From NCBI RefSeq assembly GCF_029263785.1, contig NZ_JAJUFE010000003.1, positions 1 through 64,000 on the forward strand: a stretch of 64,000 bases of DNA. The letters run 5' to 3'. The translations under genes and the position numbers were made by a program. Within the stretch, counting starts at the first letter, position 1, and every line of letters begins with the position of its first letter. Below the pieces are notes generated by a model. The model saw only the letters and a program-made list of their open reading frames with translations. It did no database searches and was not told where the DNA came from. This DNA comes from Pusillimonas sp. Lineage in GTDB: Bacteria; Pseudomonadota; Gammaproteobacteria; Burkholderiales; Burkholderiaceae_B. This document shows, in pieces, positions 63,292 to 64,000 of the stretch.

Positions 63292-64000
63292 ATGAATTCG
63301 TCTGTCGAGTCAACTTCTACGACACTGAATGCCATGATCTGCATGCGCGGACAAGGCGTGGTCAAAGGGTATGCAATCGGGCGGGCTGCAGTCATGAGTG
63401 CAGCGGCCCTTGAAGTGGCTCACTATCGCATCCAGCCCGAAGATGTGGCCGGAGAATGCGAACGCCTGACGACGGCACTGGCGCACGCCAGAGATGATCT
63501 GCAGAACATGGTGCGCAACCTGCCGGCCGATGCGCCGCGCGAGATGGCGGCTTTACTTACAGTCCACAGTCTGCTGCTTGATGACCCGATGCTTGCGCAA
63601 CAGGCATGCGACCTGATTGCCGAACGGCACTATAACGCCGAGTGGGCGCTGACCACTCAGGGCCAGGTCCTGGCCGAGCAGTTTGCGGTGATGGACGACG
63701 AATACTTGCGCGAACGCGCAGCCGACATCCGCCAGGTCATAGAGCGTGTCCTGCGAGTGCTGTCGGGTAGTACGGCCTTGTTGCCCCAGCTGGAGGCTGG
63801 TCACGATGGAGAGCCCCTGATCGTTGTAGCCCGCGATATTTCCCCCGCGGACATGCTTCGTTTGCGAGGTGCCCGCTTTGCAGCATTTTTGACGGATTTG
63901 GGAGGTGCCACCTCCCACACCGCCATTGTGGCGCGAAGCATGAACGTACCCGCGATCGTCGGCATTGGCAATATCCGTGGCCTGGTTCGGGATGGCGACA
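63292..64000 (+). CDS. ptsI: PTS enzyme I (3' end off the window)
   Basis: An open frame from ATG 63292 to the edge (236 codons). MRGQGVVKGYAIGRA starts the domain, VHSLLLDDPML lies in the HPr-binding helices, and GGATSHTAIVARSMNVPAIVG contains the phosphorylated His209. Enzyme I takes phosphate from PEP. It is longer at the N-terminus than E. coli EI by about 15 residues; a later in-frame start at MICMRGQG is possible. Confidence 0.93.
   Translation, partial: MNSSVESTSTTLNAMICMRGQGVVKGYAIGRAAVMSAAALEVAHYRIQPEDVAGECERLTTALAHARDDLQNMVRNLPADAPREMAALLTVHSLLLDDPMLAQQACDLIAERHYNAEWALTTQGQVLAEQFAVMDDEYLRERAADIRQVIERVLRVLSGSTALLPQLEAGHDGEPLIVVARDISPADMLRLRGARFAAFLTDLGGATSHTAIVARSMNVPAIVGIGNIRGLVRDGD

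Overview
The window looks like a chromosomal segment of a betaproteobacterium of the order Burkholderiales, most probably family Alcaligenaceae (Bordetella, Achromobacter or Pusillimonas-like). The evidence is gene content and order: leuC-leuD-leuB-asd-fimV-truA-trpF, recJ beside an RpfE-type gene, gshB-EIIA-HPr-EI, a BPSS1780-family membrane protein, ChoK-type homoserine kinase, fairly high GC and dense genes. The genus assignment is inference; no rRNA gene is present.

Layout. 1-6.3 kb: left-edge fragment of a DOPA 4,5-dioxygenase family gene, a BenE benzoate transporter, a nitrate/sulfonate/taurine-type ABC importer with an internal terminator after its binding-protein gene, an extra binding protein, ThpR and SixA. 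6.4-10 kb: an IF-1 paralogue, a non-coding stretch of short tandem duplications, periplasmic SodC, a hemerythrin protein, a ferritin-like diiron protein and a LON-substrate-binding protein. 10-14 kb: feruloyl-CoA synthase, a BoxR-type regulator (HTH plus shikimate-kinase-like domain) and a hydroxyacyl-CoA dehydrogenase, behind a near-consensus promoter. 14-37 kb: mostly housekeeping (hsp20-lon, recJ-rpfE, lolC/F-lolD, tatD, an FAD monooxygenase, comEC, PHP exonuclease, thrB, dusA, yihY-CBS, selO, aroC, an M48 lipoprotein protease). 37.5-45.4 kb: the leucine/aspartate-family run ending at trpF, where trpB and trpA are not found next door.

45.4-48.8 kb is a patchwork: a 5'-nucleotidase lipoprotein, an orphan methyltransferase-like gene, tRNA-Val(GAC), and about 450 bp made of decayed ISL3-family transposase 3' ends stacked in the same orientation. 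48.8-58.6 kb is an accessory catabolic block: a PrpB-type lyase, an extradiol-dioxygenase-like VOC protein, an acyl-CoA ligase and an EthD-like protein on the minus strand, a divergent FAH-family hydrolase and nitroreductase, then a complete four-gene polyamine/opine-type ABC importer. Together they suggest uptake, CoA activation and ring cleavage of an unidentified, perhaps aromatic, compound.

58.8-64 kb: thrS preceded by what looks like a complete leader-peptide attenuator (a short ORF with four consecutive Thr codons, an antiterminator segment and a terminator hairpin just before thrS). It is followed by infC starting at AUC, then, unusually, not rpmI-rplT but a perfect 14-bp hairpin and gshB with the regulatory-type PTS genes, the last (ptsI) cut by the window edge. 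The most interesting signals are the thrS attenuator, the stacked ISL3 ends, the fcs-boxR operon and the uncharacterised catabolic block.
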